Shown in pieces: positions 47,774 through 59,284 of a stretch of DNA of 64,000 bases. Source of the DNA: Methylobacterium sp. 2A (lineage in GTDB: Bacteria; Pseudomonadota; Alphaproteobacteria; Rhizobiales; Beijerinckiaceae); contig NZ_VUOK01000026.1 of the NCBI RefSeq assembly GCF_009806555.1, forward strand, positions 60,174 to 124,173, written 5' to 3'. Position 1 is the stretch's first letter; each line of letters begins with the position of its first letter. The notes below the pieces were generated by a model. The model saw only the letters and a list, made by a program, of their open reading frames with translations. It was not told the origin of the DNA and did no database searches. Both the position numbers and the translations under genes were made by a program.

Positions 47774-49330
47774 CTACGCCACGGCGGCCGGAACAACCCG
47801 CCTCGTCCGGGGCGCCATCCGAACCCGGTTGCGGCCGGCAGTCTTGGCGGCGTAGAGCGCCGCGTCCGCCGACACGAACAGCATTTCGAGGGCGTCGCCG
47901 GATCCCGGGTCGGCGCTGGCAACCCCGATGCTGACGGAGGCGATGCCGCCGAATTCCGGCGCGTGCCCGATCTGAAGATCGACCACGGCCCGGCGGATCG
48001 TCTCGGCGATCGCGCCCGCCTCCGCGGCGTCGAGGCCGGGCAGGAGCGCGACGAATTCCTCTCCGCCGATCCGAAAGCCCAGGCCGCCGGCCGGGAGTGT
48101 CCGACGCAGGCAATCGGCGATCGCCCTGAGGACATCGTCGCCGCGGCGATGTCCGAAACGGTCGTTGAACTGCTTGAAATAATCGGCATCGATGATCAGC
48201 AGAGAGAGCGGCATCTTCAAACCGGCGGCCTGAGTCCAGGCTTGCGCAAAATGCTCATCGTAGCTCCGGCGGTTCGGCAGTCCGGTGAGGCCATCCGTCC
48301 GGGCCAGGACAGTGAGCGCCGCGTTGGCCTCGCGCGTGGCGGCCTCGGCGGCCGCGTGCCGGCCGACCTCCCTTTTGGCAAGGATCACGAAGCCGAAGCT
48401 CAGGAGATTGAGGCCCAGCATGAGCGCGCCTATGATGGCCGCCTTGAAGATCCAGTAGGCGCGGATGCTCTCGACGCTGGTCGCCACCGTGACGATCAGC
48501 GGGAGATCCGGGAGGTTGGCGAAGCTGTACAGGCGCCTTTCGCCATCGAGATGGGAACGGCCGACGAATTCGCCGCGCGCGCTGGCCCGGTAGGCGCGAT
48601 ATCCGGGACTCGCGCTGATGTTGCGGCCCAGCGTATCGAGCTTGGCCGGCACGCGGATCAGCAGCGTCCCGTCCTGATGGAAGACGTTGACGATCAGCCC
48701 GTCATCGAAGCGCAGGCGGTCGAAGCGCGCCTGGAACTGACCGACGTCGAGCGAGCCGGTGACGATCCCGGCGAAGGATCCGTCCGGCCTCCGGACCGCC
48801 CGGGCCATGCGGATGATCTGCCGCCCGGTCAGCGGTGAGCGGCTCGGCCCCATCAGGATCAGGCCTGCATCCGGTCTGGCGCGAAGAGCCTGGAATTCGG
48901 GAAGGGCGCCGAGATCCGGCGTCGGCAGGGCGCCGGGATCGCTCGCCGCGATGACGCGCCCATCCCGGTCCGACACCGCGATGGGGCCGAGTCCCGCCCC
49001 GGCGGCGGCGGCATTGAACGCCGCCAAGCGTCGGAGTTCGGTAGCCAGGACGGCCCCGTCCGGCCCGGCCGCCGCGCGCGCGGCGGCGCGCAGGGACAGG
49101 TCGTAAGCTTTGATGTTGTGTCCGACGCCCTCCTCGATCACCGAGAGGAGAGCCAGGGCGTTCCGCCGCGCATTCTGCCAAGCGATGTCGCGCAGGTCGA
49201 TACAGAGGCAGACACCGAGCAGGGTCAGGCACAGCAGCAGGATCGCGCCAACGGCTTCGGTCAGGCGCGAGGCCGGGACGGCGCGATGCACACGCCAGAC
49301 CGTAACGGACGATCGCAGAACCATGGACAT
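47774..49330 (-). CDS. Diguanylate cyclase with periplasmic sensor domain
   Basis: This 518-residue protein is anchored by two membrane helices (about 25-48 and 290-315). They flank a periplasmic Cache-like sensor region with several PAS/Cache-style strands (VSDRDGRVIAAS, VFHQDGTLLIRVP). The C-terminal GGDEF domain (about 355-510) carries the active-site motif GGEEF in RIGGEEFVALLPG and the DADYFKQFND metal site. It should make cyclic di-GMP in response to an external signal. An inhibitory RxxD site was not clearly found. ATGs at 49330 and 49324 are both usable. Confidence 0.9.
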   Translation of the reverse strand: MSMVLRSSVTVWRVHRAVPASRLTEAVGAILLLCLTLLGVCLCIDLRDIAWQNARRNALALLSVIEEGVGHNIKAYDLSLRAAARAAAGPDGAVLATELRRLAAFNAAAAGAGLGPIAVSDRDGRVIAASDPGALPTPDLGALPEFQALRARPDAGLILMGPSRSPLTGRQIIRMARAVRRPDGSFAGIVTGSLDVGQFQARFDRLRFDDGLIVNVFHQDGTLLIRVPAKLDTLGRNISASPGYRAYRASARGEFVGRSHLDGERRLYSFANLPDLPLIVTVATSVESIRAYWIFKAAIIGALMLGLNLLSFGFVILAKREVGRHAAAEAATREANAALTVLARTDGLTGLPNRRSYDEHFAQAWTQAAGLKMPLSLLIIDADYFKQFNDRFGHRRGDDVLRAIADCLRRTLPAGGLGFRIGGEEFVALLPGLDAAEAGAIAETIRRAVVDLQIGHAPEFGGIASVSIGVASADPGSGDALEMLFVSADAALYAAKTAGRNRVRMAPRTRRVVPAAVA

Positions 49331-49578
49331 CGCGTCGATTAGGCCGCGGTCGATCGCACGCGCGTCGCCGGATCAATGATCGATGCCCAGCGTGGCACCT
49401 AAAGATTTTAAGCACCGTTACTTGGGTTGCGCAAAACTGGTTTATCGGTTGGCGGATACCGTGTACCGCGCGGCTGCTCCGCGGCCGCAGCGGCGTCTGC
49501 CCTCGGCGATAGTCGGGGTCGGGAGGCGACGCGGGTCGGCGCCCGGCCGCGATTCGGGGATTGGCCGGGTCCCTGTTC

Positions 49579-51753
49579 TCAGTCCCCGATCCCGAACAGC
49601 TTCTCGATGAAGTTGCGGTCATCCTTCGGCGCCCGCCGGGCCGTGGCGGTTGGGCGCGGCGCCGGAGCCTCCGGCGCGCCGAAGATCTGGCCGAGAACCC
49701 CGCCCGGCGCCTCCTGACCGGCGCTCGCCACGGAGGCGGTCGTCTCCGGCGCCCTCCGCCAGCGGTTCATGTTCGGCAGCGGAACCGGGTTCTGACCCTT
49801 GAGCGCCTGGATCATGTAACTCCTCCAGACCTCGGCCGGAAGGGTGCCGCCCGTGACCTTCTTGGTCAGCTCGCCGTCGTCATTGCCGAGCCAGACCCCG
49901 GTCACGAGGCTGCCCGAATAGCCGATGAACCACGCGTCCCGGTAATCCTGGGTGGTGCCGCTCTTGCCCGCGAGGTCCCAGCCCGGAATGTCGGCCTTCT
50001 TGGCGGTGCCGCTGACGAAGGTCTCGTGCATCATGGCGTTCATCATGCCGTCGGCATCGGCGCTGATGACCCGGCCGAGGCCGCTCTCGGCGCGCTTGTA
50101 GAGCACCTTGCCGTCCTGCCCCTTCACGGCGGTAACCACGTAGGGGATCACGCCGGTGCCGCCGTTGGCGAAGGCGCCGTAGGCGCCGACCATCTCCATC
50201 AGCGTCACCTCGGAGGTGCCCAGCGCGATCGAGCCGTTGGCCTGGAGCGGCGAGGTGATCCCGAGGCGCTGAGCGGTCTGCACCACCGCCTTCGGGCCGA
50301 CCTCCTGGCCGAGCCGCACCGCCACGGTGTTGAGCGAGTGGGCGAGCGCCGTGCGCAGGGTCACCGGCCCCTCGTAGCGGTGCGAATAGTTCTCCGGCGC
50401 CCAATTGCCGATGCGGATCGGCGCGTCGTCGCGCACCGTATCGGGTGTGGCGCCGTGCTCGACCGCGGTCAGGTATACGAACGGCTTGAACGAGGAGCCG
50501 GGCTGGCGCTTGGCCGTGGTGGCGCGGTTGAACTGGCTCTGCGCATAGTCGCGCCCACCGATCAGCGCGCGGATCGCCCCGTCTGGGCGCATCGACACGA
50601 GCGCGCCCTGGCCGACATTGAAGCGTGCGCCCTTGGCGTTCAGCTCCTCGGTCAGGGTCTTCTCGGCGGCGGCCTGGAGGCCGGTATCCACCGTGGTCTG
50701 GACCGTGATGTCGGTGTCGAACTTGCCGACGTAATCGTCGAGCACGTCCATCACGAGGTCGGCGACGTAGTTGGCCGAACCGCCGCCGCGGGCATTGGCG
50801 GGCTTCGCCGGCTGGGCGAGCGCCACCCTCACGTCCTGCGCGGAGGCGAAGCCGAGCTCCTGCATGGCGGCGAGCACCTGCGCGGCGCGAGCCTGGGCGG
50901 CCGGCAGGTTCCGGTTCGGGGCGAGCCGCGACGGCGCCTGGACGAGGCCGCCGAGCATCGCGGCCTGGGCGAGCGAGACCTCCTTGGCGGGCTTGCCGAA
51001 ATAGCGCTGCGCCGCCGCCTCGACGCCGTAGGCGCCGGCGCCGAAATAGACGCGGTTCAGGTACAGTTCGAGGATCTCGTCCTTGGTGTACTTGTGCTCC
51101 AGCCAGAGCGCGAGGATCGCCTCCTGGATTTTTCGCGAGGCCGAGCGCTCGGGGGTGAGGAAGAGGTTCTTGGCGAGCTGCTGGGTCAGCGTCGAGCCGC
51201 CCTGCGCGACGCCGCGCCGGGTCAGGTTCTGGCCGATGGCCCGCAGGATGCCGACCGGATCGACGCCGAAATGCTGGTAGAAGCGCCGGTCCTCGATCGC
51301 CACGAAGGCCCGGGGCAGGTAGGGCGGCAATTCCTTGATCGAGACCACCCGGCCGCCGGTCTCGCCGCGATTGGCGAGCAAGGTGCCGTCGCTCGCCAGG
51401 ATCGCGATGTTGGGCGGCCGCTTCGGGACCGACAGCTGGTCGATCGGCGGAAGCTGGGAGGCGTGGTAGGCGATGAGCCCGGCGAGCCCGATGACGGCCC
51501 AGAGGCCGAGCACCACCGTGGCGTAGACGATCCGGCCGAGCCACGAGCGGCGCCGCCGCTTCCGGCCCGCGCCCGCCGGACGTGCCGAGGCCTTCGCCGG
51601 CTTGCGTGACGGCCCACCCGCTCGATTCGCCACGCGCTCTCCTGATCCGGGACGGTCCTCACGGGACAGGCGCAGGTCGAGATCGCCGCGATCCCGCGCG
51701 CGCCCTTCCGGCACGTCGAAGTTCGGCTCGATCCTGCCCCGACCTTTGGCCAT
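49579..51753 (-). CDS. Penicillin-binding protein 1A family (transglycosylase/transpeptidase)
   Basis: This 724-residue class A PBP builds and cross-links peptidoglycan in the periplasm. After a basic, disordered N-terminus and one membrane helix (about 72-95), it has the GT51 transglycosylase domain with EDRRFYQHFGVDPVG (about 152), GGSTLTQQLAKNLFL and RKIQEAILALWLEHKYTKDEILE. The transpeptidase domain has SxxK in PGSSFKPFVY (about 423), SLNTV and KSGTT. A Pro/Ala-rich C-terminal tail follows. The membrane domain and motifs fix the class. The exact paralogue (MrcA or a PBP1C-like) is not certain. Confidence 0.93.
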   Translation of the reverse strand: MAKGRGRIEPNFDVPEGRARDRGDLDLRLSREDRPGSGERVANRAGGPSRKPAKASARPAGAGRKRRRRSWLGRIVYATVVLGLWAVIGLAGLIAYHASQLPPIDQLSVPKRPPNIAILASDGTLLANRGETGGRVVSIKELPPYLPRAFVAIEDRRFYQHFGVDPVGILRAIGQNLTRRGVAQGGSTLTQQLAKNLFLTPERSASRKIQEAILALWLEHKYTKDEILELYLNRVYFGAGAYGVEAAAQRYFGKPAKEVSLAQAAMLGGLVQAPSRLAPNRNLPAAQARAAQVLAAMQELGFASAQDVRVALAQPAKPANARGGGSANYVADLVMDVLDDYVGKFDTDITVQTTVDTGLQAAAEKTLTEELNAKGARFNVGQGALVSMRPDGAIRALIGGRDYAQSQFNRATTAKRQPGSSFKPFVYLTAVEHGATPDTVRDDAPIRIGNWAPENYSHRYEGPVTLRTALAHSLNTVAVRLGQEVGPKAVVQTAQRLGITSPLQANGSIALGTSEVTLMEMVGAYGAFANGGTGVIPYVVTAVKGQDGKVLYKRAESGLGRVISADADGMMNAMMHETFVSGTAKKADIPGWDLAGKSGTTQDYRDAWFIGYSGSLVTGVWLGNDDGELTKKVTGGTLPAEVWRSYMIQALKGQNPVPLPNMNRWRRAPETTASVASAGQEAPGGVLGQIFGAPEAPAPRPTATARRAPKDDRNFIEKLFGIGD

Positions 51754-51953
51754 GCATCCCGTCTTCGATTGATCCGGACCGGCGCGCCCATCCCAGGCGA
51801 CGCCGCACGGTTACCGCGTCCCGCTGCGGCCTCGGCCCCGATACGAAACAGGACAAGGGCAGCCGCGCGCCCGCCTTGTCGAATCCGTTTGTGACCGCAT
51901 CGCGGTAAAGCTGGACGAGAAGGCTCGCCAATCCGTTAAGGACGCATCAACCT

Positions 51954-52340
51954 CTACGCCCCGGGCGCCAGGTCCGGCGGCTGCGCCACGCCCATCACCC
52001 GCCGCGCCTCGGCGAGCAGCACCGGGTGCCGGGCCGCTTGCGGTCCGGAATCCGGTGTCTCCCGGCCGAGCCGCGCGACGCGCGACAGGAACAGGCGGCG
52101 GCGCAGGCCGAAGCGCCGGAGGCTCATCAGCAGCGCCTGAAGCACCAGACGGACGGCCTCCGTCCGCTCCCGTTCCAGGACGATCTCGGCCTTGAGCGCC
52201 TCCTCGCGCCGGAGCGCGGCTTCGAGCTCGCCGCGGACAAGCGCCCGGGCGGCCTCGTCCGCGCGCGCGGCCTCCAGCGCGATCCGGCATTCCTGCAAGG
52301 CGCTGAGCAGCAGAAGCTCATGCGCGGACGAATCTCTCAC
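51954..52340 (-). CDS. Hypothetical coiled-coil protein, 128 aa
   Basis: This 128-residue protein consists mainly of a charged helix (about residues 8-60, rich in Glu, Arg, Ala and Leu with a heptad feel) followed by a short basic segment RRFGLRRRLFLSR. No signal peptide or domain is recognised. The start is a GTG at 52340. It is divergent from the 52494 gene. Coding potential is supported by an open frame with consistent codon use, but the function is unknown. Confidence 0.55.
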   Translation of the reverse strand: MRDSSAHELLLLSALQECRIALEAARADEAARALVRGELEAALRREEALKAEIVLERERTEAVRLVLQALLMSLRRFGLRRRLFLSRVARLGRETPDSGPQAARHPVLLAEARRVMGVAQPPDLAPGA

Positions 52341-52493
52341 TCAGCCCTCCCGCTGCGCCGCAATCCGGCGACCGGAGCGCGACCTTTCCATGCTGATCGA
52401 TCCGCCCGATCGATGCGGTTGTTCTCGTCATGCGACGCCATAGCGAGCGCGGCCGCTGGCCGGAAGCCGCCATCCGGATTAATCGGCCCCGTC

Positions 52494-52985
52494 ATGACGC
52501 ATCACGGGGGAATCAGGGACGTGAGGAATCGGATTGTCTCGGCCGTCGCGGCCGGATTGCTGGGGGCGAGCCTGATGGGGCTCACCGCGGCCCAGGCCTA
52601 CCAGCTCGACACGGTGAACCTGGTCGCCTGCGCTCAGGAGGGGGGTGTCTGCCGGATGCCCTATCCCACCAACGTCTATTTCGGTGTCCCCGGACGCACC
52701 AATGGCCGTCCGTTCCCGCAGGGCGGCGTGGTCGCCTGCAACGTGCAGAGCTTCGGCGATCCGGCCCCGGGCCAGCCGAAGAGCTGCTGGTACGCGCCGC
52801 GCATCTCCGCGGGCGGATCGAACAACCGCTACCGGGACGACGGCTATGACCGCCGCCGCGACGATTACCGCGACGATCGCGGCTACGACCGGGATTACGA
52901 CCGCCCGCCGGTCCGCCGCCCCTATGACGATGATTACGACCGGCCGGCACCGCGGGGCTACCGAGACTACAGGGACGATTACTGA
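52494..52985 (+). CDS. Exported protein with Asp/Tyr/Arg-rich C-terminal tail
   Basis: This 163-residue protein has a signal peptide (IVSAVAAGLLGASLMGLTAAQA) and a globular middle containing four cysteines (LVACAQEGGVCRMPY, VVACNV, KSCWYAPR) that may form two disulfides. From about residue 110 the tail is a low-complexity string of Arg-Asp-Asp-Tyr units. It may bind metal, polyanions or cell wall. A GTG at 52521 with GGGGGAATCAGGG just upstream is an alternative start that gives a tighter signal peptide. The function is unknown. Confidence 0.68.
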   Translation: MTHHGGIRDVRNRIVSAVAAGLLGASLMGLTAAQAYQLDTVNLVACAQEGGVCRMPYPTNVYFGVPGRTNGRPFPQGGVVACNVQSFGDPAPGQPKSCWYAPRISAGGSNNRYRDDGYDRRRDDYRDDRGYDRDYDRPPVRRPYDDDYDRPAPRGYRDYRDDY

Positions 52986-53086
52986 TCTCCTCCGGGATGC
53001 GGCGTGCACTATCCGTATTCCGCCCGTTAACGACCATTCGGCATGGTTCCGGGCCGCGAAGCCCGGCTCCGGCGCGGGTGCGATCG

Positions 53087-53344
53087 ATGGAGAGGCTCAT
53101 GACGGAGGACCGCCGCGGCACGTTCCGGAGGAACGCCTTCACGTTCGGCTCCCTGCTCCTCGCGCATGGCGAGGTCGGCTGCCTCATCTGGGACGCGACC
53201 GAGGCGGGCGCCCAGATCGAGGTGGAGGACGGCCAGCCGGTGCCGGATCAATTCCCCTTGCGTCTCACGGCGGGCGGCGATCCGCGGAAAGCCACCGTCG
53301 CGTGGCGGCGAAGCCGGCGGATCGGGATCGCCTTCGAGGGCTGA
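53087..53344 (+). CDS. PilZ-domain protein
   Basis: This short protein (85 residues, or 81 from the ATG at 53099) is built of one PilZ-like barrel: an N-terminal RR...R motif (EDRRGTFRRNAF), a middle strand CLIWDATEAGAQIEV corresponding to the D/N-x-S-x-x-G motif of PilZ, and the terminal WRRSRRIGIAFEG. PilZ domains bind cyclic di-GMP. In this one the second motif departs from the consensus (DATEAGA for DxSxxG), so ligand binding is uncertain. It lies near the diguanylate cyclase gene and converges with the acyltransferase gene. Confidence 0.78.
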   Translation: MERLMTEDRRGTFRRNAFTFGSLLLAHGEVGCLIWDATEAGAQIEVEDGQPVPDQFPLRLTAGGDPRKATVAWRRSRRIGIAFEG

Positions 53345-53353
53345 AGCGTCCCG

Positions 53354-54427
53354 TCAGGTCGCCTGCAAGGCCGGCCGTCGCGGCAGACGGGCCGGCGCGA
53401 GATGGAAGCGGGCGGGCCGGACGAACAGGACGTCCAGCGGCGCGCCGCGTACGACCCGCTCCAGAACGAGCGGCAGCAGCACCGCGACGACCATGACGAT
53501 CAGGCTCGCGGCACCGATATCGGCGATGAGCCCGGTGCGGACGAGGATCTCCCGCGTCGCCACCATCGGCAGCGAGAACGCGAGGTAGATGACGATCGAG
53601 CGCCGACCGCAGGTGCGGAGCGCCTCGGCGACGGGGCCGCCCGCCCGGCCGATCAGGGCGGCCGCCACCACGATCGCCAGCGCGCCGGCCGCGCCGAGGG
53701 CGAGGCTCACCAGGGGCAGGCTCGCCAGGCTCGGATGGACGGGGCTGGGTGAGGGCGTCAGGGCGAGCCATCCCTCGACGGCGGCCCAGAGGGCGAGGCC
53801 GCAAAGCGCCGGCCCGACATGCCGCCGGGCCGCATCGGCCAGGGCGAAGATCCGGCCGGCGAACAGATATCCGGCTACGAAATAGACGGAGCGGGCACAG
53901 AATTCCTCGATAAGGATCGAGTTGCTGCGGATGTCGGCGATCTGCAGCAGCGCGGCCGCGGCGAGCAGCACGCCGCCGGGTACGCGGCGCAGCGCCTTGG
54001 TCGCCACCGAGAACACCGCCAGCAGGTAGATGAACCACAGGCTGGAATAGGGCTCGATCAGGGCGTGCGCGAGATGCGCGGCGAAATCCGCCGGACCACC
54101 ATCGCCGACGATCTGCCCGTATCGGGCCGCCGACTGGATCACCAGCCAGAGCAGGTAGAAGTAGGCGAAGTGGACCACCCGGCGGTCGGAGAAGAGGCGC
54201 CAGTCGCGATCGATCACCCGTCTTATGAACAGGCCCGACAGCAGGAAGAAGTCGGGAATGCGGAACGGCTTCGCGAAGGCGACCACCGGGTGGAGGAAGC
54301 CCTCGCCGCCCATGGCCGCGCCCGTGCCCGTCACGGAATGCATCATCACGACCAGGAGGATGCAGATCCCCTTGGCGATATCAACCCAGGCAAGTCGGTC
54401 CCGTGCGTCCCCTGCGCCAGCCATCAT
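53354..54427 (-). CDS. Membrane acyltransferase (Acyl_transf_3/OatA-like)
   Basis: This is a polytopic membrane protein of about 357 residues in the acyltransferase-3 family. It opens with WVDIAKGICILLVVMMHSV (about residues 14-32), with the Asp and catalytic His of the family, followed by about ten membrane segments. Such enzymes add acetyl or succinyl groups to sugars on lipopolysaccharide, capsule or secreted polymers. The acceptor here is unknown. Starts at 54427 and 54424 are both ATG. The N-terminal extension in the longer frame is unlikely. Confidence 0.85.
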   Translation of the reverse strand: MMAGAGDARDRLAWVDIAKGICILLVVMMHSVTGTGAAMGGEGFLHPVVAFAKPFRIPDFFLLSGLFIRRVIDRDWRLFSDRRVVHFAYFYLLWLVIQSAARYGQIVGDGGPADFAAHLAHALIEPYSSLWFIYLLAVFSVATKALRRVPGGVLLAAAALLQIADIRSNSILIEEFCARSVYFVAGYLFAGRIFALADAARRHVGPALCGLALWAAVEGWLALTPSPSPVHPSLASLPLVSLALGAAGALAIVVAAALIGRAGGPVAEALRTCGRRSIVIYLAFSLPMVATREILVRTGLIADIGAASLIVMVVAVLLPLVLERVVRGAPLDVLFVRPARFHLAPARLPRRPALQAT

Positions 54428-54531
54428 CGCACCCCGATACTGGGATGATCCTGGGCTTGCTCTGGTTGCCGGCAAGACTCAAATTGAAATCGTTCTGCCA
54501 ATTTGGCAAAGAGTCAGTAAATGGCCACCGC

Positions 54532-54906
54532 TCAGACTTTGCGTCTTGATGCCCGCCGGTCGCGGGTCATGCGCGTGGCGGCGTGGAAGTCGTCGGGCTT
54601 GCCGCGGACCCAGGCGAGAAACCGGGCGATCTCCGGATCGGTCCGCAGCGCCGACACATCGGCGAGGCGCTTGGCGATCTCGGCCTCGCTGTAGCGGGCA
54701 TGGATGGCCGAGTGGCAGATCTGGTGCAGCCGCACCGTGCCGCGGTGGGTGCCGCCCTTCAGCTTGGGCGTCAGGTGATGGAGGCTCGACCGGGCGCGGG
54801 GCGGAATCGGCCGCTCGCAGAGCGGGCAGACCGGATCGGCTCGGGGGGCGACGCCCGGCTGATCGGGATCATCGGCGCTCCAGCGCCGGGACCGCCGTCC
54901 GACCAC
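54532..54906 (-). CDS. HNH endonuclease family protein
   Basis: This 124-residue protein has an HNH-type zinc-bound active site: CPLCERPIPP (about 27-36), then SLHHLTPKLKGGTHRGTV (about 41-58), and LHQICHSAIHARY (about 60-72). The two CxxC-like cysteines and HH...H residues fit a metal-dependent nuclease core. Family members include restriction and mobile-element nucleases and DNA-repair proteins, so no specific target can be named. The start is a GTG at 54906. It lies 25 bases upstream of the hydrolase gene end, which runs on the same strand. Confidence 0.8.
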   Translation of the reverse strand: MVGRRSRRWSADDPDQPGVAPRADPVCPLCERPIPPRARSSLHHLTPKLKGGTHRGTVRLHQICHSAIHARYSEAEIAKRLADVSALRTDPEIARFLAWVRGKPDDFHAATRMTRDRRASRRKV

Positions 54907-54929
54907 GCACGTCCTCCTTCATCCGCCCG

Positions 54930-55757
54930 TTACTCCGCCGTCCCGACCGCCGTGCAGCCCACGCCGACGCGCGCGCCGAACAAAGCCTCCGCCTCGCGGT
55001 CCCGGAGGCCGAGGATGGAGACATGATCGCCCGGCACCAGCTCGATCCGTGCCCGGGGGCCGGCCGCGGCGGCGAGCGCCAGGGCGAGCTTGGCCGGCAC
55101 CACCGGATCGTCGCGGCCCTGGACGATCAGCACCGGCGCCGTCCCGGTACGGATGCGGAGATCCGAGCGGTAGGTGTCGCGCAGGAGCCAGGACGGTGCC
55201 AGCGGGGCATGCAGCCGCACCGTGCGGGTCATCGAGTCGAACGGCGCCTCCAGGTAGAGTCCGATCGCGGATGCCCCCTCGGCCACCGCAACCGCCACGG
55301 CGGCCCCGAGGGAATGGCCGTGCAGCAGGATCGGAGCCCCCGGCGCCCGGGCCGCGGCTTCCGCCAGAGCCGCGCGGCCGTCGCGGATCAAACCGTCTTC
55401 GCTCGGACTGCCGGTCGAGCCCGGATAGCCGCGATAGGCCAGGGCCAGTACGCCCCAGCCGGCCGCGCGCCACGGATCGGCGACGAAGCGTGCGGCGTGC
55501 GGCTCCGGCCGGCCGCCATTGCCGTGGAAGGTGATCACGATCCCGCAACCCGGCTGCGGGGCGTGCCAGAGCGCATGGAGCGTTTCGCCGTCCGCGGTGG
55601 CGATCGCGATCTGCTCAAGCCCCGGCGGCACCGGGGCCAGCGGCGGCGGCCGATAGGCGCCCGGGTACAGGAAACGGCGCTGTCCCACGGCGAGCGCGGC
55701 GAGCGCCAGCCCGTACAGGAGGAGGGCCGCAAGCACGAGGCCGGCGAGGAGGCGCAT
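54930..55757 (-). CDS. Membrane-anchored alpha/beta hydrolase
   Basis: This protein of about 275 residues has one N-terminal membrane segment (LLAGLVLAALLLYGLALAAL). The hydrolase domain has the HGNGGRPEPHAARF oxyanion region, nucleophile elbow LLHGHSLGAAVAVAVA (about residues 143-158), an acidic residue in VQGRDDPVVPAK and the C-terminal catalytic His in PGDHVSILG. It resembles bacterial relatives of the ABHD17/BEM46 family. The open frame reaches back to 56180, through the TPP riboswitch, but the ATG at 55757 fits the family. It runs away from thiC. Confidence 0.83.
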   Translation of the reverse strand: MRLLAGLVLAALLLYGLALAALAVGQRRFLYPGAYRPPPLAPVPPGLEQIAIATADGETLHALWHAPQPGCGIVITFHGNGGRPEPHAARFVADPWRAAGWGVLALAYRGYPGSTGSPSEDGLIRDGRAALAEAAARAPGAPILLHGHSLGAAVAVAVAEGASAIGLYLEAPFDSMTRTVRLHAPLAPSWLLRDTYRSDLRIRTGTAPVLIVQGRDDPVVPAKLALALAAAAGPRARIELVPGDHVSILGLRDREAEALFGARVGVGCTAVGTAE

Positions 55758-55922
55758 TCGGATCGGCGGGAGGAAGCGACGCGCGCGGAGCCCTTCCCTA
55801 AGACCGCCTCCGTCAATCTTGCAATTGAGTCCGGCTCGGAACGCCTTCAGACCATCGTGCGCGGATATCGTTCGGGACTTTTGCGCAGCATTGACAAAGC
55901 CCGCAGCAACCGTGAGTCTTGA

Positions 55923-57987
<2,065 letters not shown>

Positions 57988-58009
57988 AGCGACGGCACGC
58001 CCGGTCCGT

Positions 58010-58546
58010 TCAGGATTCGGGCGTGTTGCAGATGGCGCCCGGATCTCCGCCATGGGGGGCCGTGATCTCGATCACGGATTCCGGTCGGGCGCCGTAACCG
58101 TCGTGCAGCGCCGAAAGCATCTGATCCGCCACGATCGTGAAGTCGGGCGGATCGCCCATTTCGACGTCGCGGGCGAAGTTCTCCCGGGGGCTCGCCTGGA
58201 CGTAGCCGAGCGCCCGCAGGGCCGCTTGCTCGGCCGCGCCGAGCCGCAGCCGGCCGTCGCCGGCAGGGCCGTAGGCGCCGGACGAGGCCTCGCAGAACAT
58301 CCGCGTGTCGCGAGCGTGGAAGATGCATTGGACGTAGCGCTGCCGCTCACCGCGCAGCGCGACGATGATGAACCGGTCCCGCGATTCCCCGACCGGGCCG
58401 CGCCTGTGCATGGCATCGAGGCGCGCCACGATCGCGCACCGGTGCCGCGCGATGAAGCGCGCCCGGGTTGCCGCCGTGCCACCGGGATCCACCGCGGCGA
58501 GCGGCGACGTGGCCGCCATCAGAAACAGCACGCAGGCGCGGCGCAT
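58010..58546 (-). CDS. Exported protein of unknown function (TY-Chap-like C-terminus)
   Basis: This 178-residue protein has a signal peptide (MRRACVLFLMAATSPLAAV). It then has a compact domain with RDRFIIVALRGERQRYVQCIF, FCEASSGAYGP and LRALGYVQASPRENFARDVE, which recall a chaperone-like family seen as small conserved proteins in Hyphomicrobiales. Two cysteines (QCIF, FCEA) may pair. Role and partners are unknown. It converges with thiC, with only 22 bases between the stops. Confidence 0.65.
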   Translation of the reverse strand: MRRACVLFLMAATSPLAAVDPGGTAATRARFIARHRCAIVARLDAMHRRGPVGESRDRFIIVALRGERQRYVQCIFHARDTRMFCEASSGAYGPAGDGRLRLGAAEQAALRALGYVQASPRENFARDVEMGDPPDFTIVADQMLSALHDGYGARPESVIEITAPHGGDPGAICNTPES

Positions 58547-58758
58547 CCGTGGCTCCTACCCTCGGCGGCCGCGGCCGGGATGCGGCGGCTGCGCGCGGGC
58601 CGGTTAGATCAGCATGCATTTGTGTCGGCGCGGTAACGGAATGTTCAGTGCATGGCGCATTGCCGTGAGGCAGCCGGTGGACGGGCGGCGAGCGTTAAGG
58701 AACGCTTAGGCGGCGTGCCGGCTGAATCGTTCGATCATAGGATCGCAGGAGATGAGCT

Positions 58759-59106
58759 ATGGAGATCCGCCCGCTGGCGGCGCCGCCGCCGGGACCGCAA
58801 GGACTCGACGCCCTCGGCGCCACAGCTGCCCCGGCCGCCCCGGCCGACACGCAGCAGACGTCCGACGCGCCTGCGAGCTCAGCGGCACTGGAACCTGCGG
58901 TGAAGCTGGACATCGGCACGACCGACGGAAAGGCGCGCTTCGTCCAGGATCCCGATACCAGCACCATCGTCTTCCAGGTGGTGGACCCTGCCTCGGGCAC
59001 CGTGATCGATCAGTTACCGAGCGAGACGGCGCTCCGGAACCGGGCCTACGACTCCGCACGCGAGACGCACAAACCGCAGACCGGCAGCCTCTCGCGTGTC
59101 GCCTGA
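58759..59106 (+). CDS. FlaG-like protein
   Basis: This 115-residue protein has an unstructured Ala/Pro-rich first half and a C-terminal FlaG-like module: FVQDPDTSTIVFQVVDPASG (about 61-80), then TVIDQLPSE (about 81-89), matching the 'VDxxTGEVIRQIPxE' pattern of FlaG. FlaG proteins influence flagellar filament length. AGGAGA precedes the ATG. It stands alone. No other flagellar genes are in the window, so its link to motility is inferred from the motif only. A six-base inverted repeat (AGCGTT/AACGCT, 58691-58706) lies upstream. Confidence 0.72.
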   Translation: MEIRPLAAPPPGPQGLDALGATAAPAAPADTQQTSDAPASSAALEPAVKLDIGTTDGKARFVQDPDTSTIVFQVVDPASGTVIDQLPSETALRNRAYDSARETHKPQTGSLSRVA

Positions 59107-59284
59107 TCCGGCCGGCGCGCACAGGGTCTCAGTGGTGCCGCGCGCGGATGGCGGCGCGGGGAAACGTGGACGATCCGTTTGACGCAACCGCGGTCCGGCT
59201 GTTAGATCATGCCCAAGCATGAGCGCGCCGGGTTCGGGTCGAGCGGTTGAACCGCTTTCGCCGCCTCGGACGCAGTTTGTGTCG

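Noticed and set aside
49561..51609. A 682-codon plus-strand frame opposite the PBP1A gene
   Set aside because: It lies wholly antisense to a PBP with intact catalytic motifs. The translation is arginine/glycine-rich noise.
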